DNA of 64,000 nt from Pantoea vagans. Its GTDB lineage: Bacteria > Pseudomonadota > Gammaproteobacteria > Enterobacterales > Enterobacteriaceae. Of the stretch, positions 20,418 to 29,576 are shown piece by piece. The notes below the pieces were generated by a model, which had not been told where the DNA came from, ran no database searches, and saw nothing but the letters and a program-made list of their open reading frames with translations. The stretch is from contig NZ_CP011427.1 of assembly GCF_001506165.1 (NCBI RefSeq), positions 2,790,001 through 2,854,000 on the forward strand, written 5' to 3'. Each line of letters starts with the position of its first letter. Position 1 is the first letter of the stretch. Position numbers and translations under genes: made by a program.

Positions 20418-20765
20418 TTACACACCCCACACAACAACAATTCCATAAACGGCGTACGACAACAGCGCGACCACAATCACAAACTGCAGCAGCAAACGGG
20501 TTGCTACCGGCTTAACGTAGTCGGTCAGGACCTGCCACATGCCAATCCAGCCGTGGACCAGGATCGAGAACAGCGTCAGTATCGTAAACACTTTGGTGAA
20601 GGCAGAAGCGAAGAAGCCATGCCAGTTGTCATAGGTCAGGGTGCCGGTCATCACCACAAAGCCAAGCAGGTAGATGATGTAGAGCGTCATTAAGATTGCA
20701 GCAGCACGCAGTAACAGCCAGTCATGAATACCGTTGCGTCCTAATGCAGAAGCATTGCTTACCAT
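20418..20765 (-). CDS. sdhD: Succinate dehydrogenase membrane anchor SdhD
   Basis: Cytochrome b556 anchor subunit that forms the quinone site with SdhC. The 115-residue product has three membrane helices (about residues 15-36, 58-80 and 88-110). The haem-ligand His is probably in the middle helix region ([19 protein letters not shown]), and the Asp/Tyr of DYVK lie near the quinone site. It overlaps the end of sdhC by 7 bp. Confidence 0.97.
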   Translation of the reverse strand: MVSNASALGRNGIHDWLLLRAAAILMTLYIIYLLGFVVMTGTLTYDNWHGFFASAFTKVFTILTLFSILVHGWIGMWQVLTDYVKPVATRLLLQFVIVVALLSYAVYGIVVVWGV

Positions 20766-21148
20766 ACGAGGACTCCAGCCAAAATTGAGAGCACGACAGT
20801 GATACCAAAAGCCGCTTGCGCGGAACGGGTTCCCACCTGCAGGGTTTCTTCCATAAAGCCAAAATCAGCCAGCATATGACGAATTCCGCCCACGACGTGA
20901 TACGCCAGTGCAGTCAGGATGCCCCACATGATGAATTTGGCGAAGAAGCTATCCATGATGGACGCCGCTTGCTGGAAGCCTTCAGGAGAAGAGAGAGAGA
21001 GACCCAGTAACCAGAGCAGAATTCCGAGAGCGACAAAGGTAATCACGCCGGAGACGCGGTGGAGAATGGACGATATTGCAGTAACGGGAAACCGGATCGT
21101 CGAGAGATCCAAGTTAACAGGTCTTTGTTTTTTCACGGTTTTGCCCAC
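20759..21148 (-). CDS. sdhC: Succinate dehydrogenase cytochrome b556 subunit SdhC
   Basis: Membrane anchor with haem and quinone contacts. GTG 21148 is chosen as the start because it gives 129 residues, exactly the E. coli length, and aligns [15 protein letters not shown] with [15 protein letters not shown]; the frame is open 14 codons further upstream. Three helices follow, with conserved [12 protein letters not shown] (Ser and Arg at the quinone site) and [13 protein letters not shown] (haem-ligand His). It is first in the sdhCDAB-sucABCD operon. Confidence 0.93.
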   Translation of the reverse strand: MGKTVKKQRPVNLDLSTIRFPVTAISSILHRVSGVITFVALGILLWLLGLSLSSPEGFQQAASIMDSFFAKFIMWGILTALAYHVVGGIRHMLADFGFMEETLQVGTRSAQAAFGITVVLSILAGVLVW

Positions 21149-21309
21149 ACAGCTCTTTTTTATTTTGCTTCCTCCGGACCTGAGTCGCATCAGAGCACAG
21201 CGCGTGTTCAGACTGCAACCGCCACCAAAATAGCAACATCCAGTGTTATGTGACGCGGGTAAAACGCTGGGTGGCTCCTGGTGTCAGGGTATTCCGGAGA
21301 CCTGGCCGC

Positions 21310-21338
21310 AGTATAGGAGGATCACATTCTGATTACAA
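21310..21338 (-). promoter_or_regulatory. sdhC promoter (putative)
   Basis: On the minus strand, TTGTAA (21333-21338) and TATACT (21310-21315) are separated by 17 bp. This places the start of transcription near 21303, about 155 bp upstream of the sdhC start. It is a near-consensus sigma70 promoter in the expected place. Confidence 0.65.
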
Positions 21339-21375
21339 TTCCCCTACAATCTCTTTGGTCACATTTAAGCTGAAC

Positions 21376-21391
21376 AGTGATCACCCTCACG
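21376..21391. promoter_or_regulatory. Putative CRP site for sdhC
   Basis: AGTGA-TCACCC-TCACG matches the CRP core TGTGA-N6-TCACA at 8 of 10 positions. Its centre is about 80 bp upstream of the inferred sdhC start of transcription, close to where CRP acts on E. coli sdhC. Confidence 0.45.
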
Positions 21392-21784
21392 AATTTCACA
21401 ATTCATACATTTTTAATTATCTGATTTGACAAAAGATCAACATTTCAGTTACAAACAAACGCATTAAAGCCCTATGATGCACAAAAGTTATGGGGATACA
21501 CTTTCCCCTAAGCTCAAGTTATGTAACATTGCCATTACGAGCAACACAAAGCATCAGGTTATTGGTTACCAAGAAGTTATGTCGTGACAGGATCTTTAAC
21601 ATCCGCGCTGTTCAGCATGTCATGCCCGAACGCCACCGACTGGCCCTAACGCATCTTTAGCTCTGTAACCCTGCACGACAAACGTTACCGCAGAGTGATA
21701 CTGTGAAGATTGTGGTTTTACACAACATGAAGGCTATTCTGGTGTCTAAGATCCTTACCTACTAAGGCGCTATGGAGACGAAAA

Positions 21785-23068
21785 ATGACAGATAAAAAAG
21801 TGACGCTAACCCTACAAGATAACGCTTCCGTTGAACTGGATGTGATGCAAGGTACGCTGGGACAAGATGTTGTTGATGTCCGCGCCTTGGGCTCACATGG
21901 CCTGTTCACTTTTGATCCCGGCTTTACCTCTACTGCGTCATGCGAATCTAAAATCACCTTTATCGACGGTGATGAAGGCATTCTGTTACACCGCGGATTC
22001 CCGATATCTGAGCTGGCAACCCACTCCAACTATCTCGAAGTGTGTTACATCCTGCTGAATGGTGAAGCCCCGACCCAGGCCCAGTTCGAAGAGTTCCGCA
22101 CTACCGTTACCCGCCACACCATGATTCACGAACAAATCACCCGACTGTTCCATGGCTTCCGCCGCGATTCGCATCCAATGGCAGTGATGTGTGGCGTAAC
22201 AGGCGCGTTGGCCGCGTTTTATCACGACTCCTTAGACGTTAATATTGAACGTCACCGCGAAATCGCCGCTTTCCGTCTGTTGTCGAAAATGCCGACCATG
22301 GCAGCCATGTGTTACAAATATTCCATCGGTCAGCCGTTTGTATACCCACGCAATGACTTGTCCTATGCCGGTAACTTCCTGCACATGATGTTCGCTACAC
22401 CATGTGAAGAGTACAAAGTGAATCCGGTACTGGAACGCGCTATGGACCGTATTCTGATCCTGCACGCCGACCATGAGCAGAACGCCTCCACCTCCACCGT
22501 GCGTACCGCCGGTTCTTCTGGTGCGAACCCGTTTGCCTGTATCGCGGCCGGTATTGCTTCCCTGTGGGGACCGGCTCACGGCGGCGCCAACGAAGCCACC
22601 CTGCGCATGCTGGAAGAGATCAGCACTGTGGATCACATCCCAGAGTTCGTGCGTCGTGCGAAAGACAAAAACGATTCATTCCGCCTGATGGGCTTTGGTC
22701 ACCGTGTTTATAAAAACTATGACCCGCGCGCCACTGTGATGCGTGAAACCTGTCACGAAGTGCTGAACGAATTGGGCATGAAAGATGATCTGCTGGAAGT
22801 GGCGATGGAGCTGGAACACATTGCGCTGAACGACCCGTACTTCATCGAACGTAAACTCTATCCAAACGTCGATTTCTACTCTGGCATTATTCTGAAAGCG
22901 ATGGGCATTCCGTCTTCCATGTTTACCGTGATCTTCGCGATGGCGCGTACCGTGGGTTGGATTGCACACTGGAAAGAGATGCACGACGAAGGCATGAAGA
23001 TTGCGCGTCCACGTCAGCTGTATACCGGTTACACCGAGCGTCCATTCACTTCGGCGCTGAAGAAATAA
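21785..23068 (+). CDS. gltA: Citrate synthase, type II (NADH-sensitive family)
   Basis: Condenses acetyl-CoA and oxaloacetate to citrate at the entry of the TCA cycle. It has 427 residues, as in E. coli, and follows a GGAGA ribosome-binding site. The catalytic His residues lie in [14 protein letters not shown] and [13 protein letters not shown], and the catalytic Asp in the segment with NVDFYSGI. The Cys-containing N-terminal domain of the hexameric Gram-negative enzyme is present. It is divergent from sdhC and has a strong terminator after it. Confidence 0.98.
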   Translation: MTDKKVTLTLQDNASVELDVMQGTLGQDVVDVRALGSHGLFTFDPGFTSTASCESKITFIDGDEGILLHRGFPISELATHSNYLEVCYILLNGEAPTQAQFEEFRTTVTRHTMIHEQITRLFHGFRRDSHPMAVMCGVTGALAAFYHDSLDVNIERHREIAAFRLLSKMPTMAAMCYKYSIGQPFVYPRNDLSYAGNFLHMMFATPCEEYKVNPVLERAMDRILILHADHEQNASTSTVRTAGSSGANPFACIAAGIASLWGPAHGGANEATLRMLEEISTVDHIPEFVRRAKDKNDSFRLMGFGHRVYKNYDPRATVMRETCHEVLNELGMKDDLLEVAMELEHIALNDPYFIERKLYPNVDFYSGIILKAMGIPSSMFTVIFAMARTVGWIAHWKEMHDEGMKIARPRQLYTGYTERPFTSALKK

Positions 23069-23074
23069 AACAGA

Positions 23075-23096
23075 GGGCGGGTTATCCCGCCCTTTT
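23075..23096. terminator. Terminator between gltA and nei
   Basis: GGGCGGG-TTAT-CCCGCCC followed by TTTT, 6 bp after the gltA stop. Converging nei ends at its 3' edge, so the hairpin may serve both genes. Confidence 0.9.
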
Positions 23097-23884
23097 CATT
23101 TCTGGCATCCCGGACACCAGTAGAACGGTCGCGATGACAGCACGCCCTTCTCGATAAGAGTGCCACAACGCCGACATTTCTTGCCCTGGCGATGAAACAC
23201 TTCAAAACGAAATGCCGCCTCTTCGTGATATTTCTTCATACTGCCACGCATCTGATACGACAAACGCGGTACTGCCAGCGTCGCTTCACTTAACGCATTG
23301 AGCTGCACTTCAGTCAGATCTTGCGCACGATGGGACGCTAACAAGCCCGCGTGCCATAAAATCTCCACGCGCAGATAATTACCCAAGCCAGCCAAAAATG
23401 CCTGATCGAGTAACAGGCCGCTAAACTGACGACGACGAAAACGCGGCGACAGCAATCGCTCGCGCACTTCCTCCACCGTCAGGCTGGCGTCAAGCACATC
23501 GGGTCCGACCCGCTGCAGGAAAGGATGTGCACCTAAAGTATCCGCGTTGAGCAGTTCAATATCGGAGGCGCTGTACAGCAGGATGGTTTGGTCGGCGTTC
23601 GCCAGGCGCACGCGCAGTTGCCGCGAGGTATTGGGTTCGGTTCCCGTGGGCACCACGCGCCAGACACCATAGAGTTGGTTATGGCTGTAAAGAATTAAGC
23701 CGTTAGAAAAGTGCGTCAGCAGCGCTTTGCCGCGCGTCTCGAAGGCGTTGATGGTTTCACCTATCAGCGCCGGTTCGTAGGTTTTCAGCTCAGGAAAGGC
23801 AAACCACACATCAGTCAGCGGTTTGCCCACCATTGCCGCGGCCAATTGATCCGCCGCACGGCGGATCTCCGGTCCCTCAGGCAT
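23096..23884 (-). CDS. nei: Endonuclease VIII
   Basis: Bifunctional DNA glycosylase/AP lyase for oxidised pyrimidines. The start is ATG 23884 (after GGAGATGTG), so the mature protein begins [13 protein letters not shown] with the catalytic Pro and Glu; 262 residues. A catalytic Lys lies in [12 protein letters not shown]. The H2TH helices include [15 protein letters not shown], and a C-terminal zinc finger carries [20 protein letters not shown] followed by CPGC. It begins 11 bp after pcp, so it could be the last gene of that transcript. Confidence 0.96.
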   Translation of the reverse strand: MPEGPEIRRAADQLAAAMVGKPLTDVWFAFPELKTYEPALIGETINAFETRGKALLTHFSNGLILYSHNQLYGVWRVVPTGTEPNTSRQLRVRLANADQTILLYSASDIELLNADTLGAHPFLQRVGPDVLDASLTVEEVRERLLSPRFRRRQFSGLLLDQAFLAGLGNYLRVEILWHAGLLASHRAQDLTEVQLNALSEATLAVPRLSYQMRGSMKKYHEEAAFRFEVFHRQGKKCRRCGTLIEKGVLSSRPFYWCPGCQK

Positions 23885-23895
23885 CACATCTCCTG

Positions 23896-24543
23896 TTAGT
23901 GCGTTGCGCCACCAACGACACGAATGTCCTGCTCAGTGCTCAAGATCACCTGCAGTGCGGTTTCCAGTGCCAGAATCACGCTGGCGGTTGCCATGCTCGC
24001 CACACCGGGATGGTTCACCGCCTGCTCTGGCATATAGGGGATATGGATAAATCCCCCCCGCGCCGGGCTATGGGTGGTCTGCAACCAGTGCAGCAAACTG
24101 TACATCACGTTATTACAGGTGAAGGTCCCCGCCGTTTGCGACACCGACGCGGGCACGCCGACTTCGCGCAGTGCCGCCACAATCGCCTTAATGGGCAACG
24201 TGGAGAAGTAAGCGGCTGGACCATCTGCCACAATAGGCTGGTCGATCGGTTGCTGCCGATCGTTGTCAGGAATACGCGCGTCATTCACGTTAATCGCCAC
24301 GCGTTCAACGGTAATATCGCTGCGTCCTCCCGCCTGCCCCACGCACAGCACGCGGTCTGGCTGAATCTCTTCCAGCGCCTGTGTCAGCACTTTGCCGCAG
24401 CTGGCAAACACCACTGGCAGCTGGCGCACCACAATGCGTGCACCCGCGATTTCTTTGCCATCAAAACTGCGTACGGCTTCCCACGAAGGGTTAATGCTTT
24501 CACCGCCAAAAGGTTCAAAGGCGGTCATCAATACGGTTTTCAT
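23896..24543 (-). CDS. pcp: Pyrrolidone-carboxylate peptidase (pyroglutamyl peptidase I)
   Basis: Cysteine peptidase (family C15) that removes N-terminal pyroglutamate from peptides, releasing 5-oxoproline. The 215-residue product has the catalytic triad Glu80 ([10 protein letters not shown]), Cys143 ([13 protein letters not shown]) and His167 ([11 protein letters not shown]), and the typical start [20 protein letters not shown]. It is 7 bp after the DUF979 gene, downstream of pxpBCA, so its product would be degraded by the neighbouring oxoprolinase. E. coli K-12 has no pcp here. Confidence 0.96.
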   Translation of the reverse strand: MKTVLMTAFEPFGGESINPSWEAVRSFDGKEIAGARIVVRQLPVVFASCGKVLTQALEEIQPDRVLCVGQAGGRSDITVERVAINVNDARIPDNDRQQPIDQPIVADGPAAYFSTLPIKAIVAALREVGVPASVSQTAGTFTCNNVMYSLLHWLQTTHSPARGGFIHIPYMPEQAVNHPGVASMATASVILALETALQVILSTEQDIRVVGGATH

Positions 24544-24550
24544 TACGGCC

Positions 24551-25567
24551 TCACAGGAACATCAGGAAGTAGAGCAGGAACACGTTTACCACCAACAGTA
24601 GCACACCGGTGGGCACCTGAGCCTTGATCACTGCATTACGGTCCGGCAGTTCTAACAAGCGAGCAGGCACGATGTTGAAGTTAGCCGCCATTGGCGTCAT
24701 CAATGTGCCGCAGTAGCCAGAGAACATGCCAATCGCCGCCATCACCGCGGGATTACCACCATGCTGCAACACCAGAATTGGAATGCCAATCCCCGCAGTG
24801 ACAATCGGGAAAGCCGCAAAAGCATTGCCCATCACCATGGTCAACAGCGCCATGCCAATCGCATACACGGCTACCGCAATCAGACGGTTATCTACCGCCA
24901 GATACTTTTCGGTGAGATGGGAAATGGCCGTGCCCACGCCGGCGCTGGTGAACAGCAGACCCAAGGTGGCGAGGATCTGCGGCAAAATAAAGGCCCAGCC
25001 CACGGCATCCAGTAAGCGACGCGTTTCCTGAATCGACTGCAGCGGTTTTTCGTGGGTGAACTTCAAGGCAATTAACCAGCCCAGCACACAGCCCACCATC
25101 ATCGAGAACAGCGTCACCAACGTAGAGTGGTTGCCAGGACCGAACACTGCATCCTGCAAGCCGGGAATATTGTTAAACGCCAGTACGCCAATCACCGTAA
25201 CCACGGGAATTGCCAGCGCAGGCAGGAACAGTTTGTTACGCAGACGCCCGGCGCTTTCCTGTTTCTGCTTATCACTGCGCTGATGATAGCTTCCAAGGCG
25301 CACGCCTCCGAAGCCAGCAATCAGCGCCATCAGTACCACGGCCACACCTACGCCGATGTGTAACCAACGTTTGCCTAACGCGGCATCACCCGCCCACTGT
25401 CCCATCAATTGGTAAGCACCATCACCGAGCAGGAAAATCAGGCCATACAGCGCCCAGAATAGTCCGGTGGTAAAACGGCGTGGGTTGGCGCTGTCACGCC
25501 AGGAGAGCACCGCCACCACCAGCAGGATGACACCCGCCAGCCACATCAAATATTGTTGCTGAAACAT
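24551..25567 (-). CDS. DUF979 membrane protein, putative 5-oxoproline transporter subunit
   Basis: A 338-residue polytopic membrane protein with about nine hydrophobic segments (for example [20 protein letters not shown] and [19 protein letters not shown]) and a Gly/Pro-rich segment [20 protein letters not shown] typical of ion-coupled carriers. Family knowledge: DUF979 genes pair with DUF969 genes and sit beside pxpABC, and the pair is annotated as a predicted 5-oxoproline transporter. The start overlaps the DUF969 stop by one base. Transport function is inferred from context. Confidence 0.8.
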   Translation of the reverse strand: MFQQQYLMWLAGVILLVVAVLSWRDSANPRRFTTGLFWALYGLIFLLGDGAYQLMGQWAGDAALGKRWLHIGVGVAVVLMALIAGFGGVRLGSYHQRSDKQKQESAGRLRNKLFLPALAIPVVTVIGVLAFNNIPGLQDAVFGPGNHSTLVTLFSMMVGCVLGWLIALKFTHEKPLQSIQETRRLLDAVGWAFILPQILATLGLLFTSAGVGTAISHLTEKYLAVDNRLIAVAVYAIGMALLTMVMGNAFAAFPIVTAGIGIPILVLQHGGNPAVMAAIGMFSGYCGTLMTPMAANFNIVPARLLELPDRNAVIKAQVPTGVLLLVVNVFLLYFLMFL

Positions 25568-26295
25568 TATTGCCCTCCTTTGGCGTTCAGTGCCTGCTGA
25601 TTCAGTGCGCCTAATTCACGCGCAAGCTGACGGTCGAGACGCACTAAACGTGCTGAGTGGATGAGGAAGGCGCAAAGCGCGGTAGGAATGCCCCACAACG
25701 CGATATGCAAAGGTTCGGTGCTGATGCCAGCCGACTCCTGCATAAAGTTGTGCATGAAGATGATGGCACCAAATGCGACAAAAATATCTTCACCAAAAAA
25801 CAGACCGACGTTATCGGTAGCGGCCGACATGGCTCGCAGACGATAGCGGACTTCATCGGGCACTTCGCCGTAGCGATTTTCAGTGGCCCCTTCTGCCATC
25901 GGCGCTAACAGAGGACGCACCATCTGTGGATGGCCGCCAAGGCTGGTTAATCCCAGTGCCGCCGTGATTTCACGCACGAACAGGTAGACGATCAGCAAAC
26001 GGCCAGCCGTTGCGGTTTTAATCTGCGCGATCCAGGTTTGCGCACGTTCTTTCAGACCATGGCGCTCCAGCAAGCCGATAACCGCCAACGGCAGTAACAA
26101 AATCAGCGGCAGGTTACGGGTGTTCAGGAAGCCGGAACCCAACTTTTCCAGAATGTCCGCCAGCGGCAGATGCGCCGCCAGTCCCGTGACAAAACCGGCG
26201 ACAATCACCACCAGCACTGGGTTAAAACGCAATACGAACCCCAGCACGATAGTGGCAATGCCGAGTAACGGCCAGAGATTGACCACGTTATCCAT
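25567..26295 (-). CDS. DUF969 membrane protein, putative 5-oxoproline transporter subunit
   Basis: A 242-residue membrane protein with hydrophobic segments near residues 8-40, 60-75, 95-120 and 175-215. The conserved loop ITAALGLTSLGGHPQMVRPL precedes MAEGATENRYGEVPDEVRYRL. It resembles the N-terminal half of split carriers in which DUF979 supplies the other half. It lies between pxpA, from which a hairpin with a T-run separates it, and the overlapping DUF979 gene. Function is inferred. Confidence 0.8.
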   Translation of the reverse strand: MDNVVNLWPLLGIATIVLGFVLRFNPVLVVIVAGFVTGLAAHLPLADILEKLGSGFLNTRNLPLILLLPLAVIGLLERHGLKERAQTWIAQIKTATAGRLLIVYLFVREITAALGLTSLGGHPQMVRPLLAPMAEGATENRYGEVPDEVRYRLRAMSAATDNVGLFFGEDIFVAFGAIIFMHNFMQESAGISTEPLHIALWGIPTALCAFLIHSARLVRLDRQLARELGALNQQALNAKGGQ

Positions 26296-26310
26296 TGTTT
26301 ACCCTCATCA

Positions 26311-26344
26311 GAAAATAAAAAGCCCGACAAGCTGCTGCCGGGCG
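26311..26344 (-). terminator. Hairpin with T-run between pxpA and the DUF969 gene
   Basis: The minus strand reads GCCCG, a 12-base loop, CGGGC, then TTTTTATTTT. It has the form of an intrinsic terminator inside an otherwise compact gene run, so it may reduce transporter, pcp and nei expression relative to pxpBCA. Confidence 0.65.
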
Positions 26345-26356
26345 GATGAATCATTG

Positions 26357-27094
26357 TTATGCGCTGGTGACAGCGATTTGATGTGCCGTAAATGCCGCAC
26401 GCAGCGTACGCGCGAATTGCAGTGCGTGCCCGCCATCGCCGTGTAGACAAACGGTTTCTGCATTGACCTTCACCCACTCACCGCTGATGCTCTGCACCTG
26501 GCGCTGTTGCACCATGGCCAGCGTCTGCGCCAGAGCCAGATCGGCCTCTTCGATCATCGCCCCTGCCTGACTGCGTGGCACGAGTGCGCCGCTCGCCAGA
26601 TAGCCGCGATCGGCAAACACTTCTTCGCGCGTCCGCAAGCCATGATGCGCAGCGGCAGCGATTGAGGCACTCCCTGCCAGACCGACCAGAATCAGAGCGG
26701 GATCAACCGCTTTAACGGCGCGCGCGATGGCATCCGCGAGTTGAGCTTCTCCGGCAGCCTGGTTGTAAAGCATGCCGTGTGGCTTCACATGCACCAGACG
26801 TTCACCTTCACTTTCGGTGATACTTTTCAGTGCACCAATTTGATAAATCAACTGGGCATACACCGTTTCCGGCGGGAGCTGCATGGCGGTACGGCCAAAG
26901 TTTTCCCGATCTGGGAAGCTGGGATGTGCGCCAATCGCTACACCGCTGGCTTTAGCCCAGCGCACCGATTGCAGCATGGTTTGCGCATCACCAGCGTGGA
27001 AACCGCAGGCGATGTTGGCAGAACTTACCAGCGTCAGCAGTTCCTGATCGCTGGCGCTGCCTTCACCGAGATCGGCATTGAGATCAATCTTCAT
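26357..27094 (-). CDS. pxpA: 5-oxoprolinase subunit PxpA (LamB/YcsF family)
   Basis: With PxpB and PxpC, hydrolyses 5-oxoproline to glutamate using ATP. The start is ATG 27094, giving 245 residues (E. coli 244) beginning [26 protein letters not shown] codons upstream are in frame but less likely. Conserved segments are [38 protein letters not shown] and EVFADRGY. It overlaps the end of pxpC by 11 bp, indicating coupled translation. Confidence 0.96.
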   Translation of the reverse strand: MKIDLNADLGEGSASDQELLTLVSSANIACGFHAGDAQTMLQSVRWAKASGVAIGAHPSFPDRENFGRTAMQLPPETVYAQLIYQIGALKSITESEGERLVHVKPHGMLYNQAAGEAQLADAIARAVKAVDPALILVGLAGSASIAAAAHHGLRTREEVFADRGYLASGALVPRSQAGAMIEEADLALAQTLAMVQQRQVQSISGEWVKVNAETVCLHGDGGHALQFARTLRAAFTAHQIAVTSA

Positions 27095-28016
27095 GAGCAA
27101 GCCCCCAAGCTATTTGATCGAAGGAGCGCTGTTGATGCTGCTTCGCCAGCAGGGCTTCTTCCAGGGTGCAATGGATAAAGTGGATGGGTTCACCGAGGCG
27201 AATTTGCGCCAGTTGGTAGAGGTCAGCTTCGATTACGCAGGCGATACGTGGATAACCGCCCGTGGTTTGCGCATCGGCCATCAGCACAATCGGTTGGCCA
27301 TTCGGTGGCACCTGCACCACGCCAGGCACTAATCCGTGAGAGAGCAAATCACGCGTGGCTTTGCGCTGCAACTGCCGTCCCTGTAAGCGATAGCCCATAC
27401 GATTACTCTGCGGGCTGAGCTTCCACGGGCTGCGCCAGAATCCTTCCTGCGCTTCACGTGTGAACTCGCTGTATTCTGGGCCCGATAAAGCGCGGATGCG
27501 GTTGCCCCAAAGCAATTGGCGCACACCGGCTTTTGCCTTGAAAGTACGCGTGGCTTTCCCTAACGGCAGTTGATCACCATCTTGCAGTTTGCGCCCCTGC
27601 CATCCCCCAAAGCCGGCTTTGAGATCGGTACTGTGCGAACCCAGCATGGCATCCGTGGCAAACCCTCCGTTCACCGCCAGATAGCTGCGCATCCCGCGCA
27701 CCGGCATCGCCAGAGACAACACCTGCCCTTTTTTCACCGGCAAGCGCCAGCCGGTCCATACTGGTTTGCCGTCGAGGTCGGCGTTACAGCCGGCACCGGT
27801 CAGCGCGAACCAGCCGTCGCGTTTAAACTCGGCTTTAAACTGACCGAGCACGATTTCCAGCACCGCGCTCTCTTCCGGGTTGCCCACCAGCATATTGGCG
27901 GTGCGCATCGACGGCTGATCGAGTGCGCCGCTCACGCTGATGCCATACTGCCGCCAGCCACTGCGCCCCTGATCCTGAATCGAGGTCATCAATCCGGCTC
28001 GTAAAATGTTTAACAT
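27084..28016 (-). CDS. pxpC: 5-oxoprolinase subunit PxpC (carboxyltransferase/KipA-like)
   Basis: A 310-residue subunit of the same fold family as the C-terminal half of urea amidolyase/biotin-dependent carboxyltransferase proteins. Motifs are [36 protein letters not shown] and the C-terminal [20 protein letters not shown]. It overlaps pxpB by 7 bp and pxpA by 11 bp. It was earlier annotated as an allophanate hydrolase-like protein (E. coli YbgK). Confidence 0.95.
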   Translation of the reverse strand: MLNILRAGLMTSIQDQGRSGWRQYGISVSGALDQPSMRTANMLVGNPEESAVLEIVLGQFKAEFKRDGWFALTGAGCNADLDGKPVWTGWRLPVKKGQVLSLAMPVRGMRSYLAVNGGFATDAMLGSHSTDLKAGFGGWQGRKLQDGDQLPLGKATRTFKAKAGVRQLLWGNRIRALSGPEYSEFTREAQEGFWRSPWKLSPQSNRMGYRLQGRQLQRKATRDLLSHGLVPGVVQVPPNGQPIVLMADAQTTGGYPRIACVIEADLYQLAQIRLGEPIHFIHCTLEEALLAKQHQQRSFDQIAWGLAHED

Positions 28017-28666
28017 ACGCCCTCCTGCTGCGGTACAAAGCGCACGCTGTCGCCAGGACGCAGCAACGTTGGCGGATGTTGTAAAGGATCGAACAAGCTG
28101 AGCTGGGTCTGACCAATCAACTGCCAGCCACCCGGTGCGGCCAGAGGATAGATGCCGGTCTGGCTGCCACCAATACCCACCGAACCACGGGGAACTTGCA
28201 CCCGAGGCTCAGCGCGACGAGGCGTGTGCAGACGCTCGTCCAGGCCGCCCAGGTAGGGGAAACCCGGCTGGAAGCCGATGAAATACACCACGTAGTCTGT
28301 GCTACTGTGCAGTTCAACCACCTGCTTTGGCGTCATACTGGCGCCCTCGGCCACTACCTGCAGGTCGGGGCCACCGACGCCACCGTACACCACTGGGATC
28401 TCAACCCGACGTGATTCAGGAATCTGCTCTTCGCTCTCTTCCCACCAGCGCTGTAAACGCTCGATGGCATCCAGCGCATTCAGCTGAGGATCGCGCAGCA
28501 GCAGCGTCAGGTTGTTCATCCCCGGAATCACTTCCTGCACCTGATCATTGTGCTGCAGCCTTTGGCATAATCCCCAAATGCGCTGCTGACTGGTCAACGA
28601 AATCGGTGGTTCCAGTTCCAACACCACCGCCCGTTCACCGAGCAGATAACAACGTGCTCGTTGCAA
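28010..28666 (-). CDS. pxpB: 5-oxoprolinase subunit PxpB (KipI-like)
   Basis: A 218-residue protein, the same length as E. coli YbgJ/PxpB, of the carboxyltransferase domain 1/KipI family. It begins [19 protein letters not shown], with conserved [28 protein letters not shown] and [20 protein letters not shown]. It leads the pxpB-pxpC-pxpA run, each gene overlapping the next. About 150 bp separate it from ybgI. Confidence 0.95.
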   Translation of the reverse strand: MQRARCYLLGERAVVLELEPPISLTSQQRIWGLCQRLQHNDQVQEVIPGMNNLTLLLRDPQLNALDAIERLQRWWEESEEQIPESRRVEIPVVYGGVGGPDLQVVAEGASMTPKQVVELHSSTDYVVYFIGFQPGFPYLGGLDERLHTPRRAEPRVQVPRGSVGIGGSQTGIYPLAAPGGWQLIGQTQLSLFDPLQHPPTLLRPGDSVRFVPQQEGVC

Positions 28667-28778
28667 AACCTACCTCCTGGTCATCACCAAAGCGGACAAA
28701 AAATGCCCGCAAAGCGCTTTGCTTATGCTTAAAGTCAATAAGTTATGCGAAAGTGACGGAGGTGTGTCAACCGATTTG

Positions 28779-28802
28779 CGCCCTTAACGCAGGTTAAGGG
28801 CG
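28779..28802. repeat. Perfect inverted repeat between ybgI and pxpB
   Basis: CGCCCTTAAC-GCAG-GTTAAGGGCG is a 10-bp perfect stem with a 4-base loop. There is no T-run on the minus strand, so it is a weak terminator candidate for ybgI. It could instead be an operator or an RNA stability element. Confidence 0.6.
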
Positions 28803-28815
28803 TGAGAAAGGGAGA

Positions 28816-29559
28816 TCAGGCAGGATTATCGATATCAATAAAGGTGACATCCAGACCATGATTTTCAGCCAGCCATTCACCTAAGGCTTTAATACCGGCG
28901 CGTTCGGTGGCGTGATGCCCGGCGGCAAAGAAATGCAAACCCTGTTCGCGCGCACTGTGGATGGTTTGTTCGGAGACTTCACCGCTGATGAAGGCATCTA
29001 CGCCAAAGGCCGCTGCGCTGTCGATAAAGCCCTGACCGCCGCCGCTACACCAGGCCACACGTTTGATCAGTGCTGGCGCGTTGTCACCACAGTGCAGCGG
29101 TGTGCGTCCCAGCCGCTCGGCAATTTTTGCGGCCAGCGCTTCACCACTTAAAGGTTCAGCCAGTTCGCCCCAAGGCACCAGCGGTTGAATTTCACCTTTG
29201 ACGTCAATATCGAACAGCTTCGCCAGCTGCGCGTTGTTCCCCAATTCAGGGTGCGCATCCAACGGCAGATGCCAGCCATACAGGTTGATGTCATTGGTCA
29301 ACAAGGTGCGCAGGCGCTGGCGCTTCATCCCTTTAATCAGCGGTGATTCGCTTTTCCAGAAGTAACCATGATGCACCAAAATCGCATCGGCATTGCGCTT
29401 CACCGCTTCATCTAACAGCGCCTGACAAGCCGTGACCCCGGTGATAAGGGTTTTCACGTCGGCACGGCCTTCGACCTGCAAACCGTTAGGGGCATAGTCA
29501 CTGAAGGCGCTGGTGTTCAGCTGAAGATTTACGATCTTTTCTAACTCGACATTGTTCAT
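28816..29559 (-). CDS. ybgI: NIF3-family metal hydrolase YbgI
   Basis: A 247-residue protein, the same length as E. coli YbgI, of the NIF3/GTP cyclohydrolase I type 2 family with a dinuclear metal site. Probable ligands are in ILVHHGYFWKSESPLI, LPLDAHPELGNNAQ and FFAAGHHATERAGIKALGEWL. The C-terminus VTFIDIDNPA is conserved. It is downstream of phrB by 17 bp in a DUF523/DUF1722-phrB-ybgI run. Its physiological role is unclear; links to DNA repair have been proposed in E. coli. Confidence 0.94.
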   Translation of the reverse strand: MNNVELEKIVNLQLNTSAFSDYAPNGLQVEGRADVKTLITGVTACQALLDEAVKRNADAILVHHGYFWKSESPLIKGMKRQRLRTLLTNDINLYGWHLPLDAHPELGNNAQLAKLFDIDVKGEIQPLVPWGELAEPLSGEALAAKIAERLGRTPLHCGDNAPALIKRVAWCSGGGQGFIDSAAAFGVDAFISGEVSEQTIHSAREQGLHFFAAGHHATERAGIKALGEWLAENHGLDVTFIDIDNPA

Positions 29560-29576
29560 TCCGGCTCCCTGACCGC

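Larger units (their letters stand above)
21149..21784. promoter_or_regulatory. Divergent sdhC-gltA control region
   Basis: 636 bp with no gene between the divergent sdhC and gltA, as in E. coli. It is AT-rich through the middle. The sdhC promoter and CRP site are listed separately. I could not assign the gltA promoter: a TTGACA at 21426 has no good -10 at proper spacing, and TATGAT near 21473 lacks a good -35. Confidence 0.7.

Noticed and set aside
21426..21431. TTGACA as the -35 of the gltA promoter.
   Set aside because: No acceptable -10 lies 16-18 bp downstream (TTACAA is poor), so no promoter was called.
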